Origin: Microbispora sp. H11081
GTDB taxonomy: Bacteria > Actinomycetota > Actinomycetes > Streptosporangiales > Streptosporangiaceae
Length of the DNA stretch: 64,000 nt
Assembly (NCBI RefSeq): GCF_012999535.1
Contig: NZ_JABBWV010000014.1
Location: 115,647 to 179,646 of the forward strand
Direction of reading: 5' to 3'
Both the position numbers and the translations under genes were made by a program. The notes under the pieces were generated by a model. That model worked only from the letters and a program-made list of their open reading frames with translations. It did not search any database and had not been told where the DNA came from. Positions 17,538 to 25,674 of the stretch are shown here, one piece after another; position 1 is the stretch's first letter, and each line of letters begins with the position of its first letter.

Positions 17538-17559
17538 GGTATCCGTATGGGCGGTTACC
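17538..17559. promoter_or_regulatory. Inverted repeat in HxlR/reductase divergent promoter
   Basis: GGTATCCG-6 nt-CGGTTACC, arms matching at 7 of 8 positions, centred between the two divergent starts. Size and place suit a dimeric winged-helix repressor such as the adjacent HxlR protein. Inferred from symmetry only. Confidence 0.45.
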
Positions 17560-17586
17560 TCCGGGTCACCGGTTAGCGTGGTGGGC

Positions 17587-17940
17587 GTGACCGAACCGCT
17601 CGATCCGGACATGTTCGATCCGCTCTGCCCGTCCGGCCTGATGCCCATCCGGCTCGGCGACAAGTGGTCGGGCATGATCATTCGCTGCCTGGAGCACGGG
17701 CCCCGGCGCTTCTCCGAACTGCGCGTTCCCCTGCGCGGCATCTCGGCCAAGGTGCTCACCCAGTCGCTGCGCGCGCTCGAACGCGACGGCTTCGTCCTGC
17801 GTACGGCCCATCCCGGGGCCGTCCAGCGGGTCGAGTACGCGCTGACGCCACTCGGCCGGAGCCTGATCGAACCGTTGAACACCATGTGCGCGTGGGCCGA
17901 GGACCACTGGGAGGAGCTTCTCGACGCCCGCGAGGCGTAG
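17587..17940 (+). CDS. HxlR-family winged-helix regulator
   Basis: About 117 residues with the HxlR pattern: Cys near the N-terminus (FDPLCPSGLMPIRLGDKWSGMIIRCLEHGPRRFSELR), then GISAKVLTQSLRALERDGFVLRT and the wing YALTPLGRSLIEPL. The N-terminal Cys13 is the residue that senses electrophiles or quinones in related HxlR/HypR/YodB proteins. Start: GTG at 17587; a second GTG lies three codons upstream. Divergent from the NAD(P)-reductase, its likely target. Confidence 0.88.
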   Translation: MTEPLDPDMFDPLCPSGLMPIRLGDKWSGMIIRCLEHGPRRFSELRVPLRGISAKVLTQSLRALERDGFVLRTAHPGAVQRVEYALTPLGRSLIEPLNTMCAWAEDHWEELLDAREA

Positions 17941-17985
17941 CCGTACGGGCCTGCTCAGAACCGTCCGTAGCGGTCGGCCGGAGGA

Positions 17986-18801
17986 TCAGCCGCCGGGACG
18001 GTCCGCCCCGGCGACGCCTCGTACCGCCCACGCTCGGGCGGCGAGTGGGATCGACCCGTCCGGGCCGGCGGGCAGACGGGTGCGCAGCAGGTCGCGCAGG
18101 GCATGACGCCGCTGTTCCGGCAAGGACGCGACGTACTTGGGGGCCACCCCCTGACCGCCGAGGAACGGCTCCCAGTAGTCGTCGAAATCGGCGAACACGG
18201 TCGGCACGTCGATCGCCCACACCGTCACCCGCTCAAGACCTGCCTCGGCCCACAGCTGTGCGAGCGGTTCCGGAGCGCACAGCGGAAACCGCTGACCCTG
18301 GTCCAGCTCGGCCGCGGCCGGGTCCAAGATGGCGGCGGCGTCCCAGAAACGCCGCATCATGGCCATGCCCCCGGCGTAGTCCCAGACGTAGGCGGCGACG
18401 ACGCCGCCGGGCCTGCAGACCCGGGCGAACTCGGCGACGGCACGGCGAGGATCCGGAACGAAGTTGAGCACCAGCCCGCTCACCACGGCGTCGAATCCGT
18501 GACCGGAAAGCGGCAGTGCGCCCGCCTCGCCGGCCAGGAAGTTCGCCCGCCCGTCGGTGATCCGCGCACGCGCGCCGGCCAGGAACCCCTGCGCCGTATC
18601 CACGCCGACGACCGACGCCGGGTCCGTTGTCGCCAGCACGCTCGCGGTCAGCGCCCCGGTGCCGCAGCCCACATCGAGCCACCGTAGGCCCGCCGGAGGT
18701 TCCAGCCGGCGCAGGAACACCTCGGCGACGTGGCGGCTCCACCGGCCGACGTAGGCCTCGTACGCGTCGCCGGCGCCCCACAGGTCGCGCTCGTACGCCA
18801 T
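17986..18801 (-). CDS. Class I SAM-dependent methyltransferase
   Basis: 271 residues with SAM-binding motif I LDVGCGTGALT, acidic VVGVDTAQGFL, FDAVVSGLVLNFVPDP and a motif III-like RPGGVVAAYVWDYAGG. The UbiE/Methyltransf_11 type acts on small molecules in the cytosol; substrate unknown. ATG at 18801 starts MAYERDLWGAGDAYEAYV, the expected lead; the frame is open upstream but that part is not family-like. Confidence 0.85.
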   Translation of the reverse strand: MAYERDLWGAGDAYEAYVGRWSRHVAEVFLRRLEPPAGLRWLDVGCGTGALTASVLATTDPASVVGVDTAQGFLAGARARITDGRANFLAGEAGALPLSGHGFDAVVSGLVLNFVPDPRRAVAEFARVCRPGGVVAAYVWDYAGGMAMMRRFWDAAAILDPAAAELDQGQRFPLCAPEPLAQLWAEAGLERVTVWAIDVPTVFADFDDYWEPFLGGQGVAPKYVASLPEQRRHALRDLLRTRLPAGPDGSIPLAARAWAVRGVAGADRPGG

Positions 18802-18871
18802 CACGCGACTATACGTCGGCGATCGGCCGCCGGGCAGGGCGCGAGCGTACGCCGACGCACCGGACCGTCCA

Positions 18872-19165
18872 CTACCGGTTCGACGTCTGGCCACTCGTGA
18901 AGCCGCGCCCGAGCGGCGGGCCCAGCCGCAGCTGGAGAGCCGGGTAGCGAGGCGCGTCGAAACCGAAGGACTGGTACAGCTCGATGCCGTACGCCGTGGC
19001 GTTGAGGTCGATCGTCCGGACCTCGGTCTCGGTGCGGTACCAGCCGAGCAGCGCGTCGAGACAGACCCGCGCGAGGCCGAGGCGGCGGCGCCGCCGGTCG
19101 GTGCAGATGTTGAAGACGTGGCCGTGCAGGCCGCTCGGGTTCGTGGGTCCCGGCGCGTGGGGGTT
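18872..19165 (-). pseudogene. C-terminal remnant of a GNAT N-acetyltransferase
   Basis: The reverse strand encodes only the second half of a GNAT fold: HVFNICTDRRRRRLGLARV is motif A (acetyl-CoA pyrophosphate loop, here RRRRLGLA) and DLNATAYGIELYQSFGF is motif B. The first beta strands and helix are missing: upstream of GPTNPSGLHG the translation becomes unrelated low-similarity sequence and no normal start is seen. Probably a 5' deletion near 19.15 kb. Confidence 0.65.
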
Positions 19166-19319
19166 ACAGGGTCCTGAGTCCCCCCACTGGCTCACTCGCC
19201 CTGCTGAGAGCCAGCTGAGCTGGGATATCGTAAAAAAGCCGCCCCTGTCCGGACGCCGCCACACCGGTCACGATGCGGGCGCACCATACGGCCGCTCTCA
19301 CCGGGGGAAGGGACGTCCT

Positions 19320-19754
19320 ATGTCGGAAGTGCTCCGTGCCGTGGACAGGCTGAGGCAGGCGATCAACCGCCACGACCTGGACGCCCTGGCGCGGTGTTTC
19401 GACGAGCGGGCCGTACTCGTGGCCCCGGACGGCATCGCCGAGTGCAGGGAGGAGATCGCCTCCTACTACAGCCAATGGATGGAGGCGTACCCCAACATGG
19501 TGATCACGCCCCAGTCGGTGACCATGTTCGCGGACACCGTGGCGGCGGAGTTCACGATCAGCGGCACGCACAAGGGGCCGCTGCTCGTCCCCGGCGGGGA
19601 CGTTCTCGAGGCGACCGGGCGGCCCGTCCTCGTCCGCTCGTGCAGCTTCTCCACGGTGGAGGACGGGCTGATCCTCAGCCACCGGCTCTTCTACGACCAG
19701 TTGGAGATGGCCGCCCAGATCGGCGGCTTCCTCAGCTTCCCCGACCCCTCGTAA
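19320..19754 (+). CDS. SnoaL-like/NTF2-fold protein
   Basis: 144 residues of the small cone-shaped NTF2 fold: RLRQAINRHDLDALARCFDERAVLVAPDG, then EEIASYYSQWMEAYPNM and a beta-rich end. This fold hosts ketosteroid isomerases and SnoaL cyclases but also many binding proteins. No Asp/His pair can be assigned, so activity is open. ATG with GGGGGAAGGG upstream. Stands alone between the GNAT relic and the GH6 gene. Confidence 0.78.
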   Translation: MSEVLRAVDRLRQAINRHDLDALARCFDERAVLVAPDGIAECREEIASYYSQWMEAYPNMVITPQSVTMFADTVAAEFTISGTHKGPLLVPGGDVLEATGRPVLVRSCSFSTVEDGLILSHRLFYDQLEMAAQIGGFLSFPDPS

Positions 19755-20055
19755 CGGGCTCTCGCGCGGGGGTGCGGGCGGCCGCCCCGCTCGCCTCGGG
19801 CATCGTGGACCCGCCCGGCCCGAGGCTCTGAATATTCACCGCGTTCGAGCACCGCCCGCCGATCCCGTACGGCGTTTCGCGAGGTGCCGTACGGTTCGAG
19901 CATCCCTGTCACGGAAAGACCCATTTCCACTTCGGCGATTCGTATACACGAGCCGGGCGATTGCCGAGTCTGGGAGCGTCGGCGCCCTTGGGTGCACCGG
20001 AAACGGGCGCCGGATGCCGGGACCTTGGCACCACGCCCACTGGAGACGATCGCCT
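19755..20055. other. Gene-free leader of the GH6 gene
   Basis: No gene seen. It contains TGGGAGCG at 19971-19978, the left half of the cellulase operator TGGGAGCGCTCCCA bound by CelR/CebR-type LacI regulators in related actinobacteria; the right half is degenerate here. A repeated GCCGTACGG/CCGTACGG motif lies near 19.87-19.89 kb. Confidence 0.4.
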
Positions 20056-21849
20056 ATGCCATTCGGCCACCATCGTTTCGTCCGCAGGATCCGCACGGCC
20101 GTCGCGGCGGTCGTCCCCGCCGCGGCGCTGGCCGTGGCCGGACCGGTCCTGGGCACGACGCCCGCCGACGCCGCGGTCACCTGCCGGGTGACCTACACGA
20201 GCACCCAGTGGGGAACGGGCTCGGGCGGCTTCACGGCCGCCGTCGACGTGAAGAACAGCGGCGACCCGCTCCCGGACTGGACGCTGACCTTCACCTTCCC
20301 GAGCTCCCAGCGTGTCTCGCAGGGCTGGTCGGCCCGGTGGAGCCAGTCCGGCGCCCGGGTCACGGCCAGGAGCGAGTCGTGGAACCGGCCCGTCGCCTCG
20401 GGCGGCTCCGTCCAGATCGGCTTCAACGGCACCTGGACCGGGAGCAACCCGCCGCCCACGGACTTCGCCGTCAACGGCGTGCCCTGCCAGGTGGCGGGCG
20501 CCTCCCCGAGCCCGAGCCCGTCGCCGAGCCCGTCGCCGAGCCCGTCCGCCAGTCCCAGTGCGAGCCCGGACGTGCCGGTGGACAACCCGTTCGCCGGCGT
20601 CACGGGGTACGTCGACCCGGGCTGGGCGGCCGACGTCGAGTCCTCCGCCGTTCGGGTGGACGACGCGGCCGCGGAGAAGATGCGCGGCCTCAAGACGACG
20701 TCCACCGCGGTCTGGCTGAACCGGATCGCGGACGTCACCGGCGGCTCCGGAGTCGCCCGTACGCTGAAGGACCACCTCGACACCGCCGTCGAGCAGGGCG
20801 CCGGGTACATCACGCTCGTGCTCCACAACCTGCCGGACCGCGACTGCCGGTCGCGGGTCTCCGACGCCGAGTTGCACGAGCAGGACAACGGCCTCCACCG
20901 CTACAAGACCGAGTACGTCGACGCCATCGCCGCGCTCCTGGCCGAGCCCGAGTACCGGAACCTGCGCGTCGCGGCCGTCATCGAACCGCGGGCCCTGCTC
21001 GATCTCGTCGTGGGAGGCGCGCTGGACACCTTCCCGTGTGAACAGGCGGCGGCGTCGGGCGTGTACGTGATGGGCATCCGGTACGCCCTCGACACGCTGG
21101 CGCCCCTGCCCAACGTCTACACGTACCTGGACGCGGGCAGCGCGGGATGGGCCGGCTGGGAGTCGAACTTCACGGCGCTCGCGGCCCTCGTCACCGAGAC
21201 CGCGCGCGCCACGTCGGGGGGCCTCGCCGGCCTCGACGGCATCGCCACCAACGTCGGGGACTACGTCCCCCTCGTCGAGCCGTTCCTCACCGACCCCCAT
21301 CAGACGGTGATGGGCCAGCAGCTCCTCCTGAGCAGGTTCATCGACTGGAACCCCCACCTGCACGAACGGGACTACGCCGTCGCCATGCGTGCCGCGCTGA
21401 TCGCCAAGGGCTTCCCGAGCTCGCTCGGCGTGGTCGTCGACACCTCGCGCAACGGCTGGGGCGGGTCCGCCCGGCCGACGGCTGTGAGCACCTCCGGCGA
21501 CCTCAACACGTACGTGGACGAGAGCCGCGTCGACCGGCGTCCTTCGCGGGCCGCCGAGTGCAACCAGAAGGGTGCGGGGCTGGGGGCCCGTCCGGTCGCC
21601 GCGCCCGTTCCCGACGTCGACGCCTACCTCTGGATCAAGCGGCCGGGCGAGTCGGACGGCGCCGGCGGGCCGCTCCTGCCCGAGGGCTCCGACCGGCTGG
21701 CCGACTACCGGTGCGACCCCGACGGTTCCCTCACGCCCTGGTCCGGCGGGTTCCGGCCGACCGGCGCGCTCCCCAACGCGCCGCTGATCGGCGACTGGCA
21801 CCACGAGCAGTTCGTGATGCTGGTGGACAACGCCTATCCCGCCCTCTGA
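20056..21849 (+). CDS. Secreted CBM2-GH6 glycoside hydrolase (cellobiohydrolase-like)
   Basis: 597 residues: signal peptide (to about ADA38), CBM2 cellulose-binding domain (about 39-137, VTCRVTYTSTQWGTGSGGF to NGVPC), a Ser-Pro linker, then the GH6 catalytic domain (about 163-597). GH6 enzymes cleave beta-1,4-glucan by inversion outside the cell. LVLHNLPDRDC (catalytic-acid Asp263) matches GH6 signature 1 except His257 for Tyr. In signature 2 the usual E-P/I-D-S-L-P-N-L reads EPRALLDL: the conserved Asp is Arg312. Either a divergent subfamily or a weak enzyme. Start: ATG after GGAGACG. Followed by a strong hairpin terminator. Confidence 0.88.
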   Translation: MPFGHHRFVRRIRTAVAAVVPAAALAVAGPVLGTTPADAAVTCRVTYTSTQWGTGSGGFTAAVDVKNSGDPLPDWTLTFTFPSSQRVSQGWSARWSQSGARVTARSESWNRPVASGGSVQIGFNGTWTGSNPPPTDFAVNGVPCQVAGASPSPSPSPSPSPSPSASPSASPDVPVDNPFAGVTGYVDPGWAADVESSAVRVDDAAAEKMRGLKTTSTAVWLNRIADVTGGSGVARTLKDHLDTAVEQGAGYITLVLHNLPDRDCRSRVSDAELHEQDNGLHRYKTEYVDAIAALLAEPEYRNLRVAAVIEPRALLDLVVGGALDTFPCEQAAASGVYVMGIRYALDTLAPLPNVYTYLDAGSAGWAGWESNFTALAALVTETARATSGGLAGLDGIATNVGDYVPLVEPFLTDPHQTVMGQQLLLSRFIDWNPHLHERDYAVAMRAALIAKGFPSSLGVVVDTSRNGWGGSARPTAVSTSGDLNTYVDESRVDRRPSRAAECNQKGAGLGARPVAAPVPDVDAYLWIKRPGESDGAGGPLLPEGSDRLADYRCDPDGSLTPWSGGFRPTGALPNAPLIGDWHHEQFVMLVDNAYPAL

Positions 21850-21857
21850 GGCGTGGC

Positions 21858-21886
21858 GCGGCTCCGGCGCCGGGCGCCGGAGCCGC
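21858..21886. terminator. Hairpin terminator after GH6 gene
   Basis: Perfect 13-bp stem GCGGCTCCGGCGC / GCGCCGGAGCCGC with a 3-nt loop, 8 nt after the GH6 stop and before the convergent membrane-protein gene. No U-tract, as usual in high-GC actinobacteria. Likely serves both directions. Confidence 0.7.
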
Positions 21887-21926
21887 CCGCACTCCGCGCC
21901 TCGCGGTTCCCGATCGGCGTGTACGG

Positions 21927-24461
21927 CTACTCGCCCGTACGCCCCTGGAGCAGTTGCGCGTCGGCGGGCAGCGACGCCTGGGTGGAGGTGTCCACCTGTG
22001 AAGTGATGTCGATGCCGTTCCTCAGCTGGCTCCACAGGCCGAGGATGGCCGCCGCCTGCGCGACGACGAGCGCGATCCCGCTGCCCGCCGTACCGAGCCG
22101 GTAGACGACGGCCACCGGGGTGAGCCGCGACGCGAGACCACCCGGGCGGGTCTGGAGGGTCCGCGCGTCCATGAGGACGGCGACGACGGTGAGCACCAGG
22201 AACAGCAGCAGCACCCGCACGAGCGAGCCGCGCACGGGGGCCTGGCCGATGACGTTGTTCAGCACGGCGTGCGCCCCCGTCGCCGCGGCGTACGCGAGGA
22301 CCGGCACGACGCCCTTCAGGTAGCCGCGCCTGCCGGGCAGGCGACGCCACAGCGCGCCCAGCACGAAGCCCGCCACCGGCCAGACCAGCAGCCCGCCGAT
22401 CAGGTCGCCGGCCAGGCCGTAGAACCCGTTCGGTTCGCCGAGCCGATCCAGCCAGCCGTCGCGCCCCCGGCTGTCGGTGCTCCAGGTGGCCCAGATGAGG
22501 AACACGGCGGCGGGCGCGCCCACGTAGGAGGCGTACCGCGCGGCGAGCCGCGCGTTCGCCCACCACGACCCGGCCGGGCCGCGCGACAGCGCCACGTCGA
22601 GCGGGCTGAGCCCGTCCTCCCTGCCGGGGTCGAGGCCGATCTCCGCGCGCAGCACGCGGATCCGGTCGTCGACCGGCCCGTTCTCCCTGTGGTAGGCGTC
22701 GTCGTCCAGGTCGCCCGAGGCCCAGCGCCGCCGCAGGCCCTTCTCCCGCGCCTCCAGGTCCCGGCACTCCTCGACGATCACGGCGAGCCTTCGCCGCGAC
22801 ACTCCCGGGTCGGCGGCCTCCGCCCGTCGCGTGAGCCGCAGCAGCAGGGGCAGCACCGCGAGGCCGGTGAGCGCGGCGAGCGGGACTGGCATCCCCGCGT
22901 ACGTCCCCGGCCACCTGATCGTGCCCACGACGAACAGGAAGACGACGAGCCACGTGGTGAGCGGCCCGACGGATTCCTCACGCCGCCCGCGCAGGCGCAG
23001 CAGCAGGAGGAGCAGGAACACCACCAGCGGCCACATCAGGTACGCGACGCTTCGCAGCAGGAGGAAGGGCGACACCACCACGTCCGGCAGGACGTCCGCG
23101 GGGCGCACGACGACCGCGTGGGCCACGAACCCCAGTGTCAGCAGCGCCAGCCCGGGGACGCTCCAGCTCAGCAGCGCACGCGCGGCCCCCGGCGTCCGCC
23201 CGCCGGGGACGCGGGCGGCGCGGACCGCGACCGCCCACGCCGCCGCGGTGATCAGCAGCGCCGACGCGACGGCCGACGCGACCCACGCGGGCTCCCCCGG
23301 GTTCTGGAGATACCGCATGGACAGCGGCGCGAAGCCGCAGACGGCGACGAGTGCCGCTCCGGCGAGCACCACCGCGCCGAACGCGGGACCGCTGAACCGC
23401 GAACCACTGAACCGCGAACCGCCGAATCCGGAACCGGCCAGCCCCGAACCGGCGCGCGGGGTCCGGGCACGCGCCGTCCGCCACGCGGCCGCGCACAGCG
23501 GCGCCGCCAGGACGGCGATCGCCGCGCCGTCCGTCAGGCCGATCATGTGGGCTGGGAAGCCCGCCTCGGTGAGCACCAGGACGACCGTGATCGCGCCCGC
23601 CGACGTGATCGCGGCCAGGACGCCGAGGACGATCCTGACGAGGGCGCGCTCGTCCCGGTCGCCGGAGCGCCGGTGGAGCAGCACGAGCAGCCAGGCCAGC
23701 AGCAGGTACGGCAGGGCGAAGCCCAGATAGGTCGCGACCGTTAGCACGCGCTGCCCGCTCAGGTCGACCCAGCGCTGGAACGCCGCCCGCGCGGACAGCG
23801 GCACGGCGACCTCGACGCGGGGCGGGGCGGCGCCGTCCCGCCAGACGTAGGTGCCGCCGGGGAGCACCTGCGACGGCAGAGGCGTCACCGTGCGCGCCGG
23901 GGACTCCGGCGTCTTGACGACCACGGTCCGCCAGCGCGCTCCGGCGAGCCCGGGCGGCAGGTCCACGGTCGTGGGCAGCAGCGCGACGACCCTGGTCCCG
24001 CCGGACTCGCGGCTCCCCCACAGCCCGGCGGACCCCCCGCCCCACTGCGGACCGTAGTGCTCCAGGCGGGTCTCCAGCGTGCTGAGCACCACCACCTCGG
24101 CGCCGTCGGCCGACGTCGTGACGCTCGTCCTGCCGCCCTCGGGCAGCAGGCAGCCGACCGCGCTCCCGTCGCCGAGCAGCGCGGCGGACCCCGCCCAGTC
24201 GCGGGGGACGCCGACCCGCGTCGTACTCGTCATCACGGGCGTGTCGTGGCCGCGTTCCGCGATGGTCACGGACGTCTCCACCCAGGACGAGCGGGGAGCC
24301 CCGAACTCGCAGGCCGCCCGGTCCGCGAGCGCCGGGCCCGACATCAGCGCACACAGGATCAGCGCACACAGGATCAGCGGGCACAGGATGAGCAGGCCGA
24401 GCGCCGGCACGGCGGGGATCCCCACGAGCCCGGTCCCCGCTCCACTCGTCAGCCGACGCAC
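21927..24461 (-). CDS. Large multi-pass membrane protein (DUF6185-like)
   Basis: 844 residues. Signal/anchor helix with a repeated LILCPLILCALILCAL core, an extracytoplasmic beta-rich domain (about 45-230), then roughly a dozen membrane helices broken by a cytoplasmic loop (about 560-640, RRAEAADPGVSRRRLAVIVEECRDLEAREKGL) that looks helical. A Gly/Ser/Phe low-complexity run (GSGLAGSGFGGSRFSG) from 15-nt DNA repeats lies in the middle. Size and layout resemble the actinobacterial DUF6185 family, a guess from memory. Function unknown. GTG start with GGGAGG upstream. Confidence 0.6.
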   Translation of the reverse strand: MRRLTSGAGTGLVGIPAVPALGLLILCPLILCALILCALMSGPALADRAACEFGAPRSSWVETSVTIAERGHDTPVMTSTTRVGVPRDWAGSAALLGDGSAVGCLLPEGGRTSVTTSADGAEVVVLSTLETRLEHYGPQWGGGSAGLWGSRESGGTRVVALLPTTVDLPPGLAGARWRTVVVKTPESPARTVTPLPSQVLPGGTYVWRDGAAPPRVEVAVPLSARAAFQRWVDLSGQRVLTVATYLGFALPYLLLAWLLVLLHRRSGDRDERALVRIVLGVLAAITSAGAITVVLVLTEAGFPAHMIGLTDGAAIAVLAAPLCAAAWRTARARTPRAGSGLAGSGFGGSRFSGSRFSGPAFGAVVLAGAALVAVCGFAPLSMRYLQNPGEPAWVASAVASALLITAAAWAVAVRAARVPGGRTPGAARALLSWSVPGLALLTLGFVAHAVVVRPADVLPDVVVSPFLLLRSVAYLMWPLVVFLLLLLLRLRGRREESVGPLTTWLVVFLFVVGTIRWPGTYAGMPVPLAALTGLAVLPLLLRLTRRAEAADPGVSRRRLAVIVEECRDLEAREKGLRRRWASGDLDDDAYHRENGPVDDRIRVLRAEIGLDPGREDGLSPLDVALSRGPAGSWWANARLAARYASYVGAPAAVFLIWATWSTDSRGRDGWLDRLGEPNGFYGLAGDLIGGLLVWPVAGFVLGALWRRLPGRRGYLKGVVPVLAYAAATGAHAVLNNVIGQAPVRGSLVRVLLLFLVLTVVAVLMDARTLQTRPGGLASRLTPVAVVYRLGTAGSGIALVVAQAAAILGLWSQLRNGIDITSQVDTSTQASLPADAQLLQGRTGE

Positions 24462-24548
24462 AACCGACCTCCCGGACGCGATCGCTTCCCCCGAAGGATG
24501 AGTCGTACGGAAAGCCGCGTGGGTTACGGGCGATCCCTCACAGGACCG

Positions 24549-25523
24549 TCAGGGGCCGGTCAGCCGCCGCTCGCCCTTTGTGGTGATCACGTAGACCTGC
24601 CAGGTGTAGTAGGCGTAGTAGTTCCTGATGTCCTGCTTCATCTGGCGCGCGTGCAGCAGCACGGCCTCGACGTACGCCTGGGAGTGGTTGTAGGCGTACA
24701 ACGCGCGCCGGTAGTCGCCGGGCGCGCCCGAGGCGTGGAGGTAGTTGGCCGCGCCGAGCAGGGCGTCGCCGATGTCGTCGACGTCGCCGCCCATGCCGTA
24801 CGCCTTCCAGGTGCCCGGCATGAACTGCATCGGTCCTCTGGCGCCCACGTGGCTCGGCGAGCGGACCCGGCCGAACTTCGTCTCGACGAGCATCACCGCG
24901 GCCAGCACCTCCCACTCCACGCCGAACCGGCGCTCGGCACGCCGGAAGGCCGCGAGCAGCGCGTCGGCCGGCTCCGCCGGCCTCACCTTGATCTTGATCG
25001 GGCCGCTGACGGGGTGGGCGAGGGAGAGCAGGTCGCGGATGGCCGTCACGTTGTCCTTCGCCCGCGCGGCCACCGCCTTGGGCAGTTTCGCGTAGGCGCG
25101 GGAGGCGAGCTTGGCGTCGCGGGCGAGACGGCGGTAGATCCGCTGCTCGTACAGCGACAGCAGCACCACGGGCTCGGGCGCCTCCCCCTTCGCGGGGTCG
25201 CCCGTGCGCCTCCAGTCGTCGATCGCGTCGCGCAGCCGTCCGACCGTGCTGGTGAGCGCCTCTGCCAGCCGCGCGGGGTCCTTCGGCACCGCCTCGTCAG
25301 GGGCGGGCAGGTCCGGTGCGGACGGCTCCGGCGCCGGGCTCGCGGAGGCCGCCGGCGCGGGCGGCGACAGGCGCTCGCGCGGAGCGACCGAGGCGGCCTC
25401 GCCCACCGAGCCGCCGCAGCCCGCGAGCGGGACGACCACGGCGAGCACGGTGGCCAGCATGGAGGCCAGCATGGAGGCCCGGCGGCGTGATGGCGGTGAG
25501 TTCACGGCAGACTGATCGTTCAT
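24549..25523 (-). CDS. Lytic transglycosylase lipoprotein
   Basis: 324 residues. Lipoprotein signal with lipobox LAGC, a Pro/Ala/Ser-rich spacer, a helical region, then an SLT-type domain: VLAAVMLVETKFGRV with catalytic Glu, GARGPMQFMPGTWKAYG, ALLGAANYLHASG and ALYAYNHSQAYVEAVLLHA. Cleaves peptidoglycan between MurNAc and GlcNAc at the outer face of the membrane, giving anhydro-muropeptides. ATG with in-frame extension upstream rejected because the lipoprotein signal begins here. A 12-nt duplication makes the ASMLASMLA run in the signal peptide. Divergent from the MccB-like gene. Confidence 0.87.
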   Translation of the reverse strand: MNDQSAVNSPPSRRRASMLASMLATVLAVVVPLAGCGGSVGEAASVAPRERLSPPAPAASASPAPEPSAPDLPAPDEAVPKDPARLAEALTSTVGRLRDAIDDWRRTGDPAKGEAPEPVVLLSLYEQRIYRRLARDAKLASRAYAKLPKAVAARAKDNVTAIRDLLSLAHPVSGPIKIKVRPAEPADALLAAFRRAERRFGVEWEVLAAVMLVETKFGRVRSPSHVGARGPMQFMPGTWKAYGMGGDVDDIGDALLGAANYLHASGAPGDYRRALYAYNHSQAYVEAVLLHARQMKQDIRNYYAYYTWQVYVITTKGERRLTGP

Positions 25524-25637
25524 CGTCACCAACGTATGCCCCACGGTGACGATCCATGCCCTCTTCCCCGGGATACGGCGTCCGCGACGCGGGAACGTTT
25601 TACGGCCGGCCATTTCCCTCGCGCGTGGAATTCGGTG

Positions 25638-25667
25638 TTGACTCACCCAGTCAGCGCGCACTAAACG
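25638..25667 (+). promoter_or_regulatory. Putative promoter giving a leaderless mRNA for the MccB-like gene
   Basis: TTGACT (25638-25643), 18-nt spacer, TAAACG (25662-25667). A transcript starting about 7 nt after the -10 box would begin at the GTG start codon of the E1-like gene, which lacks any ribosome site. Leaderless GTG/ATG starts are common in actinobacteria. Inferred from sequence only. Confidence 0.5.
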
Positions 25668-25674
25668 TCGTCAC

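Noticed and set aside
19909..22953. Reverse-strand open frame of 1014 codons
   Set aside because: Runs antisense to the GH6 gene and into the DUF6185-like gene in another frame; translation is Arg/Gly/Pro-rich without motifs, a product of high GC at third positions.
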